From: Rhizobium sp. FKL33
GTDB taxonomy: Bacteria > Pseudomonadota > Alphaproteobacteria > Rhizobiales > Rhizobiaceae
Direction of reading: 5' to 3'
Length of the DNA: 64,000 bases
Assembly (NCBI RefSeq): GCF_005222915.1
Contig: NZ_STFX01000028.1
Coordinates: forward strand, 124,001 to 188,000
This document shows, one piece after another, positions 37,001 to 46,425 of this stretch (position 1 is the stretch's first letter; every line of letters begins with the position of its first letter). A program made the position numbers and the translations under genes. The notes below the pieces were generated by a model. It saw only the letters and a list, made by a program, of their open reading frames with translations, did not search any database and was not told the DNA's origin.

Positions 37001-37879
37001 ATGCAAGACGCCAACACCTTAGATCTGGATTTCCGCGAGCCCGAACAGGCGCCCGACTTCGAGCGCATCGTCAACTGGCGCGGCTTTACCCTGCAGCATG
37101 CCAGCATGGTGCTTCCCGCGGAGTATGAATTCGCCTGGAACGGCGCGACGCATTATTTCGCCGCCCACGATCTCGTGCTCGATCGCGGTGAAATGCATGT
37201 GGATGGGATGGACCCCATCTCCGGCCGCGATTTGCGCAACAAGATGACCTATATCCCAGCCGGAAATTCGCTGACGGGTTGGGCGGCGCCGGTCGGCCGC
37301 AAGAACAGCTTCACGATCGTCAATTTCGACCCCTCGCTGATTTCCGAAGAACTAGAGCGCGACTTCTCAGAAAACGCCTTCAAGCCGCAAATTTATTTCG
37401 AGGATGAGCGCCTGGCGTCCACCATGCGCAAGATCGAGCGGCAACTCGTCGAAGGCGGCTCCAACCTGTATCTCGAAACGCTGGGGCTGCTGGCCGCCCT
37501 GGAAATAGCCGAGTTCATGGTCGAGGAGACGCGCCACATCTCCTTCCGCCGCGGCGGCCTGAACCGCCTGCAGATGAAGATGCTGACCGAATATATCGAC
37601 GCTCATCTCGCAGAGGACGTGTCGCTCGACCGTTTGGCGGGATTGGTGCGATTGAGCCGCTTTCACTTCTCCCGCTCGTTCAAGGCGGCTTTCGGCGTCT
37701 CGCCGGTCAAATTCGTCACCAGCCGACGGCTCGCCAAGGCGAAACTGCTTTTAGCTGGACCGCGACTCGGCCTTTCGGAAGTGGCCGCCGCCGTCGGATT
37801 CGGCAGCGTCCAGCAATTCATCAAGGTGTTCCGCGAGGACACCCGGATGACGCCAGGCGAATATCGCCGCAACCTTTGA
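37001..37879 (+). CDS. AraC family transcriptional regulator
   Basis: This 292-residue regulator has an N-terminal cupin-like sensing part (residues 30-180) and a C-terminal AraC domain with both helix-turn-helix units (LDRLAGLVRLSRFHFSRSF and LSEVAAAVGFGSVQQFIKVF), ending TPGEYRRNL. The ATG at 37001 has AGGGGAG 9 bases upstream; upstream in-frame codons run through the tRNA and are not coding. The effector is unknown. It converges on the UPF0303 gene with 10 bases between stops. Confidence 0.87.
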   Translation: MQDANTLDLDFREPEQAPDFERIVNWRGFTLQHASMVLPAEYEFAWNGATHYFAAHDLVLDRGEMHVDGMDPISGRDLRNKMTYIPAGNSLTGWAAPVGRKNSFTIVNFDPSLISEELERDFSENAFKPQIYFEDERLASTMRKIERQLVEGGSNLYLETLGLLAALEIAEFMVEETRHISFRRGGLNRLQMKMLTEYIDAHLAEDVSLDRLAGLVRLSRFHFSRSFKAAFGVSPVKFVTSRRLAKAKLLLAGPRLGLSEVAAAVGFGSVQQFIKVFREDTRMTPGEYRRNL

Positions 37880-37889
37880 CAGTTTGTCC

Positions 37890-38390
37890 TCAGATCTGCG
37901 GCAGATCGATCTTCAGATAGGCCGCGATCGCTTCCACCGCCATACGGTGATCGTCGCGTTGCGGCAGACCCGACACGGTCAGCGCGGCGACGACCAGGCC
38001 GCCGCTTGCAAAGCGGATGGGAAAACTGCCGCCATGGGCTGCGTAATCCTTGAGGTCCAGACCGATTTCCGGTCCGACGCTGCGCTGCTTTTCGGCCAGC
38101 AACTGGCCGTGGAGCAACGAGGATTGGCTGAAACGCAGCGTGATATTGCTTTTGCGTCGCACCCATTCGTCATTGTCCGCCGAAGATCCCTGCAACGCCG
38201 CATGAAAAAGGATGCGGTTGGGCGTGCGGATGTCGACGACGACAGGGGCATGCTGCCCCCTTGCGATCGCCATCGTCATGGAGCCCAGGTCGAAAGCCTG
38301 GTCTTCGTTGAAATGCTGGAAGACGGCCAATTTCTCCTGCCGCTTCAAAGCTTCAATCAGGTCTGCGCCGGCGTCATTGGTCTTGCTCAT
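37890..38390 (-). CDS. UPF0303 family (GlcG/HbpS-like) protein
   Basis: This 166-residue protein belongs to the UPF0303 group of the GlcG/HbpS-like superfamily (DUF336), with HGGSFPIRFASGGLVVAALTVSG as the C-terminal family signature (shown here from residue 127 on) and RRKSNITLRF in the middle. Some superfamily members bind haem, such as HbpS, but a haem link here is only a guess. The start at 38390 is the first ATG giving the usual family length. Confidence 0.82.
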   Translation of the reverse strand: MSKTNDAGADLIEALKRQEKLAVFQHFNEDQAFDLGSMTMAIARGQHAPVVVDIRTPNRILFHAALQGSSADNDEWVRRKSNITLRFSQSSLLHGQLLAEKQRSVGPEIGLDLKDYAAHGGSFPIRFASGGLVVAALTVSGLPQRDDHRMAVEAIAAYLKIDLPQI

Positions 38391-38462
38391 GCGATCCTCC
38401 ACAACGACGTCCAGCAATGATAGCGCGACGCCCTTTACGACTGTTTCCAAATTTCTTTCGAA

Positions 38463-39428
38463 TTATTCCGATGGCCAATCCAGCCAATCGCGAATCAAGC
38501 GATAGGCGACGGCGCCGCTGACAGGAACGATGATTCCTTCGGAATGCCGCCCCTCGATCATCGCATCCACGTCGTCCCGCGAAAACCACCGGCAGTCTTC
38601 GAGCTCCAGCGTGTCGCGAGAAATATCCAGAGTCTTGGCTTCGGCGTAACAGCCGATCATCAGGGAATGCGGCATGGGCCAGGCCTGGCTGGCGTGATAG
38701 CGGACACAGTCCGTCTCGATGCCGGATTCCTCCAAGGTTTCGCGGCGCACCGCCGCCTCGATGGTTTCGCCGGGCTCGAGGAAGCCGGCGAGGCATGAAT
38801 ACATGCCCGGCGGGAAATGCGGCGAGCGACCGAGCAGGCAACGATCGCCCTCGACATCGATCGCCAGCATGATCACCACCGGATCGGTGCGGGGGAAATG
38901 CTCCGCTTCGCAACTCGTGCATTTCCGCCTGTAACCGCCGGCCCGTGGCTCGGTTTTCGCGCCGCATTTTCCACAGAAACGCGCGCCGCGCGACCAGGAC
39001 ATCATCGCCGTGGCCTGCGCCGCCTCCCCCAGCGCCGCGTCATTCAGCAGCGCCTCGCGCATCAAGGCGCGGCAATCGGCGAATTTGAGGTGATCGACGG
39101 GGTTCTCGGGATCGACGCCCACGGGCACCGCGAGCCGAGGCGCGCCGCTCTCTTCGAAACCCAGCAGGATCGCTTCGTCGAAATCCGGATCCAGATCCGG
39201 CAGTTCATAGGGGGCGAACAGGGGATCGATCACCTCGTTCTCATGCTTGAGCACAAGCTTCGAACCCGCCAGAGCATAAAAGAGAGCCCCCTCGGCGCGC
39301 ACGGCCTTTTCGATACAGTCGTCCTCCCGATGTTCGGAGCGGCGATCCAGGCGATTGCCGGAAAAGGCGACGAGACTGGAGGCCTCGGGATGCGGTCGGG
39401 GACTATCGAAAATGCTCCGGCTCGACAT
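38463..39428 (-). CDS. nudC: NADH pyrophosphatase / RNA-decapping Nudix hydrolase NudC
   Basis: This 321-residue enzyme cleaves NADH to NMNH and AMP, and in E. coli removes NAD caps from RNA. It shows the zinc ribbon CGKCGAK with a second pair at CTSC, and the Nudix box GFLEPGETIEAAVRRETLEE. The NudC-specific tail SQAWPMPHSLM replaces the usual SQPWPFPxS. The ATG overlaps the stop of the upstream HIT gene (TGATG), so the two are coupled. Confidence 0.94.
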   Translation of the reverse strand: MSSRSIFDSPRPHPEASSLVAFSGNRLDRRSEHREDDCIEKAVRAEGALFYALAGSKLVLKHENEVIDPLFAPYELPDLDPDFDEAILLGFEESGAPRLAVPVGVDPENPVDHLKFADCRALMREALLNDAALGEAAQATAMMSWSRGARFCGKCGAKTEPRAGGYRRKCTSCEAEHFPRTDPVVIMLAIDVEGDRCLLGRSPHFPPGMYSCLAGFLEPGETIEAAVRRETLEESGIETDCVRYHASQAWPMPHSLMIGCYAEAKTLDISRDTLELEDCRWFSRDDVDAMIEGRHSEGIIVPVSGAVAYRLIRDWLDWPSE

Positions 39429-39829
39429 CAGATCGCCTCCAGAACACGATTGGCGAAGGCTTCGATCTCCTCAGTGGAATAGGGCTCGCGCGTCCCATAG
39501 CCCCAGACGGGCGCGGGCCAATTGGGATCGCCGGCGCTACGGGCCACCACATGCACATGCAATTGACGGACGATGTTGCCGATGGCGGCGATGTTGATCT
39601 TGTCGCAGCCGGTGACCTTCTTCAGCGCCGCGCCGACCAGATTGGTCTCGAAGGTGAGCATGGCCTGGTCCAGAGGCGCAAGGTCGAACAATTCCGAGAG
39701 GCCGTCGCGCTGAGGAACCAGAATGAGCCAGGGCCAGCGTCGATCGTTCATCAGCCTGAGCTCGCAGAGCCCGATGCGGACTACCAGCACGGAATCATTC
39801 GACAATCTCTCATCCAGCGTGAACGCCAT
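39428..39829 (-). CDS. HIT family nucleotide-binding protein
   Basis: This 133-residue protein has the histidine-triad fold with a shortened triad, QLHVHVVARS near residue 95. HIT proteins hydrolyse or transfer nucleotide phosphoramidates and dinucleotides; this branch is uncharacterised. It is directly coupled to nudC, another nucleotide-cleaving enzyme, which suggests a shared housekeeping role. Confidence 0.88.
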   Translation of the reverse strand: MAFTLDERLSNDSVLVVRIGLCELRLMNDRRWPWLILVPQRDGLSELFDLAPLDQAMLTFETNLVGAALKKVTGCDKINIAAIGNIVRQLHVHVVARSAGDPNWPAPVWGYGTREPYSTEEIEAFANRVLEAI

Positions 39830-39929
39830 GGGGACCCTTTCCCTATCCTGATCTTCTTTTTCCTCTCCAGATATCAGATAATTTCAAGATTGGCTTGCAA
39901 TCAGAAAAGATATTGACGATATGGACAGC

Positions 39930-40026
39930 GGGAGGCTGGTGGTGGACGCGCCACTCGCCAACCGGGTCAGGTCCGGAAGGAAGCAGCCCCAACGAGCTTC
40001 GGTACGGGTCATCGTGCCGGCCTCCC
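39930..40026 (+). ncRNA. ffs: Signal recognition particle RNA (4.5S, small type)
   Basis: The hallmark apical motif GTCAGGTCCGGAAGGAAGCA, with the GGAA tetraloop and the asymmetric internal loops, is present at about 39965-39984. The ends GGGAGGC (39930-39936) and GCCTCCC (40020-40026) pair, giving a hairpin of about 97 bases. A T-rich stretch (CTCTTTTCC) follows. The RNA binds Ffh and targets membrane proteins. Its place just before dnaX is common in rhizobia. It explains the gene-free 310 bases here. Confidence 0.95.
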
Positions 40027-40140
40027 ACCCTCTCTTTTCCCGTGGATCACAAGCAGGAACAGCCCGGCGGAATTTCCTTTTTCCGATCGGATGCTTTAGC
40101 CTGCGCCGGCGAAAAGATCGCGATCAAAGGCGGATGAAGC

Positions 40141-41952
40141 TTGAGCGCAGAGACTGACAAGACCGGCTACCGGGTTCTGGCCCGGAAATATCGCCCCAAG
40201 GACTTCTCCGACCTCATGGTCGGCCAGGAGGCGATGGTCCGTACGCTCACCAACGCCTTCGAGACCGGCCGCATCGCCCAAGCCTATATGCTCACCGGCG
40301 TACGCGGCGTGGGCAAGACCACGACCGCCCGCATTCTGGCGCGCGCGCTCAATTACAAGACCGACGCCATCGACAAACCGACCATCGACCTGCGCGAGCC
40401 CGGCCTGCATTGCCAGGCCATCATGGAGGGCCGGCATGTCGACGTGATCGAGATGGACGCCGCCTCCCATACAGGCATCGACGATATCAGAGAAATCATC
40501 GAGCAGGTGCGCTATAAGCCGGCGTCTGCACGATACAAGGTCTACATCATCGACGAAGTGCACATGCTGTCGACGGCCGCGTTCAACGGCTTGTTGAAGA
40601 CGCTGGAAGAGCCGCCGGAACATGTGAAATTCATCTTCGCCACCACCGAAATTCGTAAGGTGCCGGTGACGGTGCTGTCGCGCTGCCAGCGCTTCGATCT
40701 CCGGCGCATCTCTGCCGCCGATCTGACCCATCTCTTCAGCACCATCGCCGAGAAGGAAGGCATTCAGGCCGAGACCGAGGCGTTGGCCCTGATCGCGCGC
40801 GCCGCCGAGGGGTCTGCGCGCGACGGCCTGTCGCTGATGGATCAGGCGATCGCTCATGGCGCAGGTGTAGTCGAGACGGATGCGGTGCGCGCCATGCTCG
40901 GCCTCGCCGATCGCGCCCGCATTGCCGATCTCTTCCGGCATATCGTCAAAGGCGACGTCGCCGCGGCGCTCAACGAATTTTCCGAACAATACGCCGCCGG
41001 CGCCAATCCAGTGGTGGTGCTCAACGATCTCGCCGATTTCACCCATCTGGTCACGCGACTCAAATATATCCCGGACGCCGCCAATGACCCGTCGCTGTCC
41101 GAAATCGAGCGGGTGCAAGGCGCGGAACTGGCCAAGTCCATTGCCGTGACGGCGCTGTCGCGCATCTGGCAGATGCTGCTCAAGGGCATTCCGGAGACGG
41201 AGAACGCTTCCCGCCCGTTCGGCGCGGCGGAGATGGTGTTGATCCGGCTGGCGCATGCCGGCTCCCTGCCCTCGCCCGAAGACGCCGCGCGCCGTCTGGC
41301 CGGCATGATGAACGGCGACATGGGCGCGCCGACGCCCGCGCCGCGCGGCGGCAATGGCGGCGGCCCGCAGACGATGGCCGCATCAGACAACAGAAGCTAT
41401 CAATCCATGGCTCCATCCTCGCCTTCGGGCGGGGCGACCATGCTGCGCGCGGTTCCCTCCTCGCCGCAACAGCCGATGCAGGATCTCAGACCCTCGCCGG
41501 CGGCGCGCCCCGACGAAGCGCCCAAGGTCAACCTGCGCTCGCTCGCCGATGTCGCCCAACTCGCGGGCGACAAGCGAGACATGAAGCTGAAGGCGCAGTT
41601 GCGGCAATTCGTGCGGCCCGTGCGCATGGAGCCCGGCAAGATCGAGCTGGCGCTCTCGCCCGACGCGCCGAAAAGCCTGGTCGGCGATCTCTCAACTCGG
41701 CTCAGAGAATGGACCGGGCAACACTGGCTGGTGGTGATCTCGCGGGAACCGGGCGGGCTCACCCTCGTTGAGGCCGAAGCGAAGGAGCGCGACGACCGCG
41801 TGGCGGATGCGCGCGCCGACCCGGATGTCGCCGCCATTCTGGCGCGCTATCCGGGCGCCAAGATCACCGACGTCCGCGTGATGGCCGCGCCCGATGACGA
41901 CAATGAAGACGCCGTCGCCGCCGATGAGGCGCTCGACGATTTCGACGAATAA
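40141..41952 (+). CDS. dnaX: DNA polymerase III subunit gamma/tau
   Basis: This 603-residue clamp-loader subunit has the AAA+ motifs GVRGVGKTT (Walker A) and IIDEVHMLS (Walker B), the SRC-type arginine finger LSRCQRFDLRR and a Pro/Gly-rich linker before the tau C-terminal domain. The zinc module is reduced: only one Cys (GLHCQAI) remains where E. coli has four. The start is TTG at 40141, giving MSAETDKTGYRVLARKYRP; a nearby ATG at 40134 is out of frame. ybaB follows after 12 bases. Confidence 0.94.
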   Translation: MSAETDKTGYRVLARKYRPKDFSDLMVGQEAMVRTLTNAFETGRIAQAYMLTGVRGVGKTTTARILARALNYKTDAIDKPTIDLREPGLHCQAIMEGRHVDVIEMDAASHTGIDDIREIIEQVRYKPASARYKVYIIDEVHMLSTAAFNGLLKTLEEPPEHVKFIFATTEIRKVPVTVLSRCQRFDLRRISAADLTHLFSTIAEKEGIQAETEALALIARAAEGSARDGLSLMDQAIAHGAGVVETDAVRAMLGLADRARIADLFRHIVKGDVAAALNEFSEQYAAGANPVVVLNDLADFTHLVTRLKYIPDAANDPSLSEIERVQGAELAKSIAVTALSRIWQMLLKGIPETENASRPFGAAEMVLIRLAHAGSLPSPEDAARRLAGMMNGDMGAPTPAPRGGNGGGPQTMAASDNRSYQSMAPSSPSGGATMLRAVPSSPQQPMQDLRPSPAARPDEAPKVNLRSLADVAQLAGDKRDMKLKAQLRQFVRPVRMEPGKIELALSPDAPKSLVGDLSTRLREWTGQHWLVVISREPGGLTLVEAEAKERDDRVADARADPDVAAILARYPGAKITDVRVMAAPDDDNEDAVAADEALDDFDE

Positions 41953-41964
41953 TAACAGGAGCGA

Positions 41965-42291
41965 ATGATGAAAGACCTCATGGGCATGATGGGCAAGGTC
42001 AAGGAGATGCAGGCCAAGATGGAGAAAGTCCAGGCCGAGATCGCCGCCATGAGCATCGAAGGCAAGGCCGGCGGCGGACTGGTGGCGGTCGTTCTCGACG
42101 GCAAGGGCCATATGACTTCGCTCAAGATCGACCCATCGCTGTTCAAGGAAGACGATGTCGAAATCCTCGAAGACCTGCTCGTCGCCGCCCATAAAGACGC
42201 CAAGGACAAGGGCGAAGCCCAGGCCCAGGAAAAGATGGCGACTTTGACCGCCGGCATGCCGCTGCCGCCGGGCATGAAGTTCCCGTTCTGA
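41965..42291 (+). CDS. YbaB/EbfC family nucleoid-associated protein
   Basis: This 108-residue protein has the YbaB pattern: an N-terminal amphipathic helix ([15 protein letters not shown]), a beta region with [15 protein letters not shown] and a C-terminal helix. Members bind DNA as dimers. The gene follows dnaX closely, as in most bacteria, where recR usually comes next; here three other genes intervene. Two start codons (41965, 41968) are adjacent. Confidence 0.93.
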   Translation: MMKDLMGMMGKVKEMQAKMEKVQAEIAAMSIEGKAGGGLVAVVLDGKGHMTSLKIDPSLFKEDDVEILEDLLVAAHKDAKDKGEAQAQEKMATLTAGMPLPPGMKFPF

Positions 42292-43182
42292 TCATTCAAA
42301 ACGCCGGCTGGGCCAGGGGTTGACGCCCTGGCCCAGCCACAACAGCGTGTCTAGCCAGAAGCCGGACGCATGATGGGCGCGAAACAGGTCGAAGTGACCG
42401 ACCTCCGACTGACCTAGATCGTCGGGCTCCAGCATCACGGCGTGCCGCTCAGAACCAGCATAATAAGATAGAGCGCGCCGCACCGCTGCAGGAGTGGCGA
42501 AGTCATCGTCCGACACGCTTACCGCCAGGATCGGCGCTGATACGGCGGCGAATCGAGCCCGCAGATTCTGCTTTTCTTCATTTGACGACCCTCTTTCGAT
42601 CTCCTTTCCTCGCAGGGCCCATTCGAGCGCGACGCCGCGCGGCAAATCCTCGAGCCAGCCCAGTTTTCGTCCCGGGAAATAGCCCGCCGCCCTCGTCAGC
42701 GCCGGCATCACCACGTGCCATTTAAGGAACAGCGTCCAGCGCTGCGCCGCGCGATAATCCGGCCAATAGGCGTATTGAGCGCCCAAGGTGAGCATGCGGC
42801 TGATGTCAGCAGCGTTTTCGGCATAGCCCGGCAGAAAGCCGCCGATGGAATGTCCGACGACCAGAACCGGCAGATCCGGCGCCGTCTGACGGACATAGGC
42901 GAGAACGGCGGCAAAATCCTTCTCCCCCCAGTCGCGCCAGCGATAGTTCGATCCGCGTAACCGCTCCGGACGAGAGAGGCCGATGCCGCGAAAGTCATAG
43001 GTGAGCGCGTGATAGCCGTGCTCGGTGAGAAAGCGGGCATAGGCATGATAAAAGCGCGCTTGAACGCCGGTGGCGCAATTGACGATCACCACACCCTGCT
43101 CGGGGCCGAGACGCCGCGGCCACCAGTGGCCGCCGAGGCGCACGCCATCGCCGCATTGGATCTCGATTGCTTTCGGCTCCAT
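42292..43182 (-). CDS. Alpha/beta hydrolase, putative lipase/esterase
   Basis: This 296-residue protein has the alpha/beta-hydrolase fold with nucleophile elbow VGHSIGGFLPG (Ser near 104), an oxyanion-side segment FRGIGLSRPERLRG and a C-terminal His in EVGHFDLFR. The substrate is unknown; relatives are often annotated as alpha/beta hydrolases of serine-aminopeptidase type. GGTGGAG precedes the ATG at 43182. It diverges from a TetR gene across a palindromic operator, so TetR probably represses it. It ends head-on against ybaB with adjoining stop codons. Confidence 0.85.
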   Translation of the reverse strand: MEPKAIEIQCGDGVRLGGHWWPRRLGPEQGVVIVNCATGVQARFYHAYARFLTEHGYHALTYDFRGIGLSRPERLRGSNYRWRDWGEKDFAAVLAYVRQTAPDLPVLVVGHSIGGFLPGYAENAADISRMLTLGAQYAYWPDYRAAQRWTLFLKWHVVMPALTRAAGYFPGRKLGWLEDLPRGVALEWALRGKEIERGSSNEEKQNLRARFAAVSAPILAVSVSDDDFATPAAVRRALSYYAGSERHAVMLEPDDLGQSEVGHFDLFRAHHASGFWLDTLLWLGQGVNPWPSRRFE

Positions 43183-43230
43183 TCCCGCTCCACCCTTTCT
43201 TGGTTCAGAGTGGCGGAAATCGCTGCTTGT

Positions 43231-43252
43231 GTATACTAACTGGTCAGTATAC
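43231..43252. promoter_or_regulatory. Palindromic TetR operator between divergent genes
   Basis: The 10-base half sites at 43231-43240 and 43243-43252 are inverted copies with one mismatch around a TG centre (GTATACTAAC and GTCAGTATAC). It lies 8 bases before the TetR ATG and 48 bases before the hydrolase ATG, a typical autoregulatory position. Confidence 0.8.
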
Positions 43253-43260
43253 TTTCGGCT

Positions 43261-43842
43261 ATGGTCGAGACAGACACCCGCGAAAAGATCGTCGCCGCCG
43301 CCAACCGGCTGTTCTACCGGGAGGGAATCCGCGCCGTCAGCGTCGATGCGGTGGCGGCTGAAGCCGGCATCACCAAAAAGTCGCTCTATTACCACTTCAA
43401 GAGCAAGGACGACCTCGTCGCCGCCTATCTGGATTATCGCGACCAGCCCAGCCTCGGCGCTTTTAAAAAATGCTTCGACACGTCGAAGGGCCCGCTCGCC
43501 GATCGCATCGCCGGCCTTTTCGAGAACCTTGCACTTGTGGCCGCCGATCCGAAATGGAAAGGCTGCGGCTTTCTGCGCACCTCGGTCGAACTCGCCAATC
43601 TTCCGGGTCATCCGGCGATCGTAGCAGGCATTACCCATAAGAAACGGCTGGAGGCCTGGCTGCAATCGATCTTCGCGGATGCCGGATTGGAGAACGCCAA
43701 CGCTCTTGCCCGCCAGATCCGGCTGTTGATCGACGGGTGCTTCGCGGTGGTGATGCTGCATCGAGACCCCGGCTATATGCGCGAGGCCGGCGAGGCGGCG
43801 CGTTGCCTCGTCGATGCGGCTCTGGCGAAGCGACCGGGATAG
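43261..43842 (+). CDS. TetR family transcriptional regulator
   Basis: This 193-residue repressor has an N-terminal TetR DNA-binding domain (FYREGIRAVSVDAVAAEAGI and KKSLYYHFKSKDDLVAAYL) and an all-helical ligand domain. A C-terminal domain of the TetR_C group and the LFY-x-GI entry resemble regulators of small reductase or hydrolase genes. It is divergent from the alpha/beta hydrolase and probably controls it and itself through the palindrome at 43231-43252. The ligand is unknown. Confidence 0.9.
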   Translation: MVETDTREKIVAAANRLFYREGIRAVSVDAVAAEAGITKKSLYYHFKSKDDLVAAYLDYRDQPSLGAFKKCFDTSKGPLADRIAGLFENLALVAADPKWKGCGFLRTSVELANLPGHPAIVAGITHKKRLEAWLQSIFADAGLENANALARQIRLLIDGCFAVVMLHRDPGYMREAGEAARCLVDAALAKRPG

Positions 43843-43859
43843 ATTTCCCCGAAAGGCTG

Positions 43860-44477
43860 CTATTTCGCCAGAATCATCGCCCGCAATCGTTGGCCGATCG
43901 GCGCGGCGAGAAAGCGGCGTTTGATCTCTTCGTCCAGCCGCTTGCCATGAGTGCGCATGAGGTCAGGCATGCTGATGCGGTCGCCGGCGAAAGGCGTATA
44001 GTCCACAGGATCGCCCGCACGCACGACGCCCTCTTCGAGCACGCGGGCATAGGCGCCGGGCCGCGCCGCGGCGGCATAGCGTTTGACCATCAGCGGATCT
44101 TCCATGTGGGCTGCGAATGTGGCGCAGGGCGTGCGGGCGGAGGTCACTTCCAGCAACACGTCTCCAATCCGAAACCGGTCGCCAACCGCAACGTTGCGAT
44201 TGTCCAAGCCGTCGATCAGCAGGTTTTCGCCAAAGGCTCCGGCCGGGAGGTTTCGTCCCAACTCGGATCGCCACCACTCATAATCCACCGAACCCTCGAT
44301 ATAGACGGCCTGATCCGGCCCGCCATGATATTTGCGGTTGATGATCCTATCGCCGGCCAATCCTTCGCGGCCGATCATCACCGGATGGTCCACGGGCCGC
44401 TTGTCGATGCCGGTCTTGCCGGAGGATTTTCCGGGCATCGGCGTCGCGTCGCCGATCGAAACTGCGAGGAGCCGCAT
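43860..44477 (-). CDS. MOSC domain protein
   Basis: This 205-residue protein has the MOSC fold found in molybdenum cofactor sulphurases and in YiiM-like reductases. Conserved parts are [32 protein letters not shown] and a Cys in [14 protein letters not shown], the expected sulphur- or molybdenum-binding residue. A C-terminal extension resembles the YiiM family helical tail. GGAGG lies 8 bases before the ATG at 44477. The likely role is reduction of N-hydroxylated compounds or sulphur transfer, by family only. Confidence 0.85.
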   Translation of the reverse strand: MRLLAVSIGDATPMPGKSSGKTGIDKRPVDHPVMIGREGLAGDRIINRKYHGGPDQAVYIEGSVDYEWWRSELGRNLPAGAFGENLLIDGLDNRNVAVGDRFRIGDVLLEVTSARTPCATFAAHMEDPLMVKRYAAAARPGAYARVLEEGVVRAGDPVDYTPFAGDRISMPDLMRTHGKRLDEEIKRRFLAAPIGQRLRAMILAK

Positions 44478-44533
44478 GGTTTTTTCCTCCGGGTGATTCA
44501 CAGATCCTCGATAGATGCGCTAAAAGCCTCGAT

Positions 44534-45139
44534 ATGGCAAAACGAGTCACCGGCCCCGAAATCGAAAAACTGATCCAGTTGCTGGCGAAAGTGCCCGGCC
44601 TCGGCCCGCGCTCGGCGCGCCGGGCGGCGCTGCATCTCGTCAAGAAGAAAGACCAGTTGCTCGGGCCTTTGGCCGGCGCCATGGCGGAGGCGCATCAGAA
44701 GGTGCGAATCTGCTCCTGCTGCGGCAATGTCGACACGATCGACCCGTGCACGGTCTGCACCGACGACCGGCGCGACCATACCGTGATCATCGTCGTCGAA
44801 GACGTCTCCGATCTCTGGGCGCTCGAACGCGCCGGCGCCATGAACGCCGCCTACCACGTGCTCGGCGGCACGCTGTCGCCGCTCGACGGCGTCGGTCCCG
44901 ATGATCTCAACATTCGCGGCCTGATCGATCGCGTCATGGGCGGAACGGTGAAGGAAGTGATCATCGCCGTCAACGCGACGGTCGAAGGCCAGACCACCGC
45001 TCATTACATCACCAGCCAGCTGGCCGGGCTCGAGGTGAAGATCACCCGGCTCGCGCATGGCGTTCCGGTCGGCGGCGAACTCGATTATCTCGATGAAGGC
45101 ACGCTGACGGCGGCGCTACGCTCGCGGACGTCGATCTGA
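44534..45139 (+). CDS. recR: Recombination protein RecR
   Basis: This 201-residue protein works with RecF and RecO to load RecA at gaps. It has a helix-hairpin-helix ([19 protein letters not shown]), the zinc finger [16 protein letters not shown] and a Toprim domain with [13 protein letters not shown]. It is usually directly after ybaB; here it lies 2.2 kb away. The lytic transglycosylase follows after 11 bases. Confidence 0.96.
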   Translation: MAKRVTGPEIEKLIQLLAKVPGLGPRSARRAALHLVKKKDQLLGPLAGAMAEAHQKVRICSCCGNVDTIDPCTVCTDDRRDHTVIIVVEDVSDLWALERAGAMNAAYHVLGGTLSPLDGVGPDDLNIRGLIDRVMGGTVKEVIIAVNATVEGQTTAHYITSQLAGLEVKITRLAHGVPVGGELDYLDEGTLTAALRSRTSI

Positions 45140-45150
45140 GGAGAATTGCG

Positions 45151-46425
45151 ATGAACATTTCCGCCCGTTTCCGGGATGCGTCCGCATTGGCGAGAGGCGT
45201 GATGCTCGGCCTCTCCATAACGGTCGCCGCTCTCGCCTCTCCAGCCGCAGCCGTCTCTCAGGCTGCCGTGGAAAAACATTTCAAAGCCTGGATCGAGAAG
45301 GAAATCTGGCCGGAAGCCTCCGCACAGGGAATCTCCCGGCAATCCTTCGAACGCGCCTTTGCCGGCGTGCGCATCAACTGGAAACTGCCCGATCTCGTGC
45401 CGCCGGGAACCAAGCCGCCCAAGAAGAAGGCGCAGACCCAGGCGGAATTTTCGAGCCCTGGCCCCTACTTCAACGAAAAGCGACTGGCTGGGCTGGCCGC
45501 CACGGGCCGCGCCTATGCAAGCTCGCACAAACGGCTTCTCGCGCGCATCGACCGCGAGTTCGGCGTGCCCGGCGAAATCGTGCTGGCGATCTGGGGTCGC
45601 GAAACCGGCTATGGCAAAGCGAAGATCACCGCCTCGGAAATCGACGTGCTGGCGACCATGGCCTTCATGTCGGAGCGCAAGCCGTTGTTCCGCAAGGAGC
45701 TAATCGCGGCGCTGCTGATGGTCGAACAGGGCGTCGATCCCTCCGTGATGAAGGGCTCCTGGGCGGGCGCGATGGGCCAGCCGCAATTCATGCCGTCATC
45801 CTACCTCAAATATGCGGTGGATTTCGACGGCGACGGCAGGAAAGACATCTGGAATTCCGTGCCCGACTCGCTCGGATCGATTGCCAATTATCTGCGTCTC
45901 AAAGGCTGGGAGGCCCATCGCGGCTGGGGATATGAAGCGTCCATTCCGGCTGAGGTCTCCTGCGCCCAGGAAGGCCCCGATCTCGCCAAGCCGATCGCCG
46001 AATGGGCGGCCACGGGAATTAAACGCGTCACCGGCAAGGACTTCCCCCGCGATGAGACGAAACGGACCGGCATGATGCTGGTCCCCGCCGGACGCCACGG
46101 CCCGGAATTCATCGTCACGCCCAATTTCTACGTCATCAAGGAATACAACAATTCCGACCTCTATGCGCTGTTCATCGGCAATCTCGCCGATCGCATCGCC
46201 TATGGCTCGGGCGCGTTCCGTGGCGAATGGGGCTCGGTGGGGCATATGCTGCGCTCCGATGTGCTCGCCATGCAGAAGCGGCTTGCCGCCAAGGGCTATG
46301 ACGTCGGCAAGGTGGACGGCCTGCCCGGCTACAAGACCCGACGCTCGATCGGCATGTGGCAGCAAAAGGCGGGCCTGACGCCCACATGCTATCCGGACGA
46401 AACGCTGCTCAAGAAGATCCGCTGA
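45151..46425 (+). CDS. Lytic murein transglycosylase (MltB/GH103 type)
   Basis: This 424-residue periplasmic enzyme cleaves peptidoglycan glycan strands. It has a signal peptide to about residue 34 (AALASPAAA), an SLT_2 domain with catalytic Glu in AIWGRETGYGKAK and GSWAGAMGQPQFMPSSYL, and a C-terminal peptidoglycan-binding domain from about residue 360 (DVLAMQKRLAAKGYDVGKV). No lipobox is seen, so it is probably soluble. GAGGAG precedes the ATG. Confidence 0.93.
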   Translation: MNISARFRDASALARGVMLGLSITVAALASPAAAVSQAAVEKHFKAWIEKEIWPEASAQGISRQSFERAFAGVRINWKLPDLVPPGTKPPKKKAQTQAEFSSPGPYFNEKRLAGLAATGRAYASSHKRLLARIDREFGVPGEIVLAIWGRETGYGKAKITASEIDVLATMAFMSERKPLFRKELIAALLMVEQGVDPSVMKGSWAGAMGQPQFMPSSYLKYAVDFDGDGRKDIWNSVPDSLGSIANYLRLKGWEAHRGWGYEASIPAEVSCAQEGPDLAKPIAEWAATGIKRVTGKDFPRDETKRTGMMLVPAGRHGPEFIVTPNFYVIKEYNNSDLYALFIGNLADRIAYGSGAFRGEWGSVGHMLRSDVLAMQKRLAAKGYDVGKVDGLPGYKTRRSIGMWQQKAGLTPTCYPDETLLKKIR

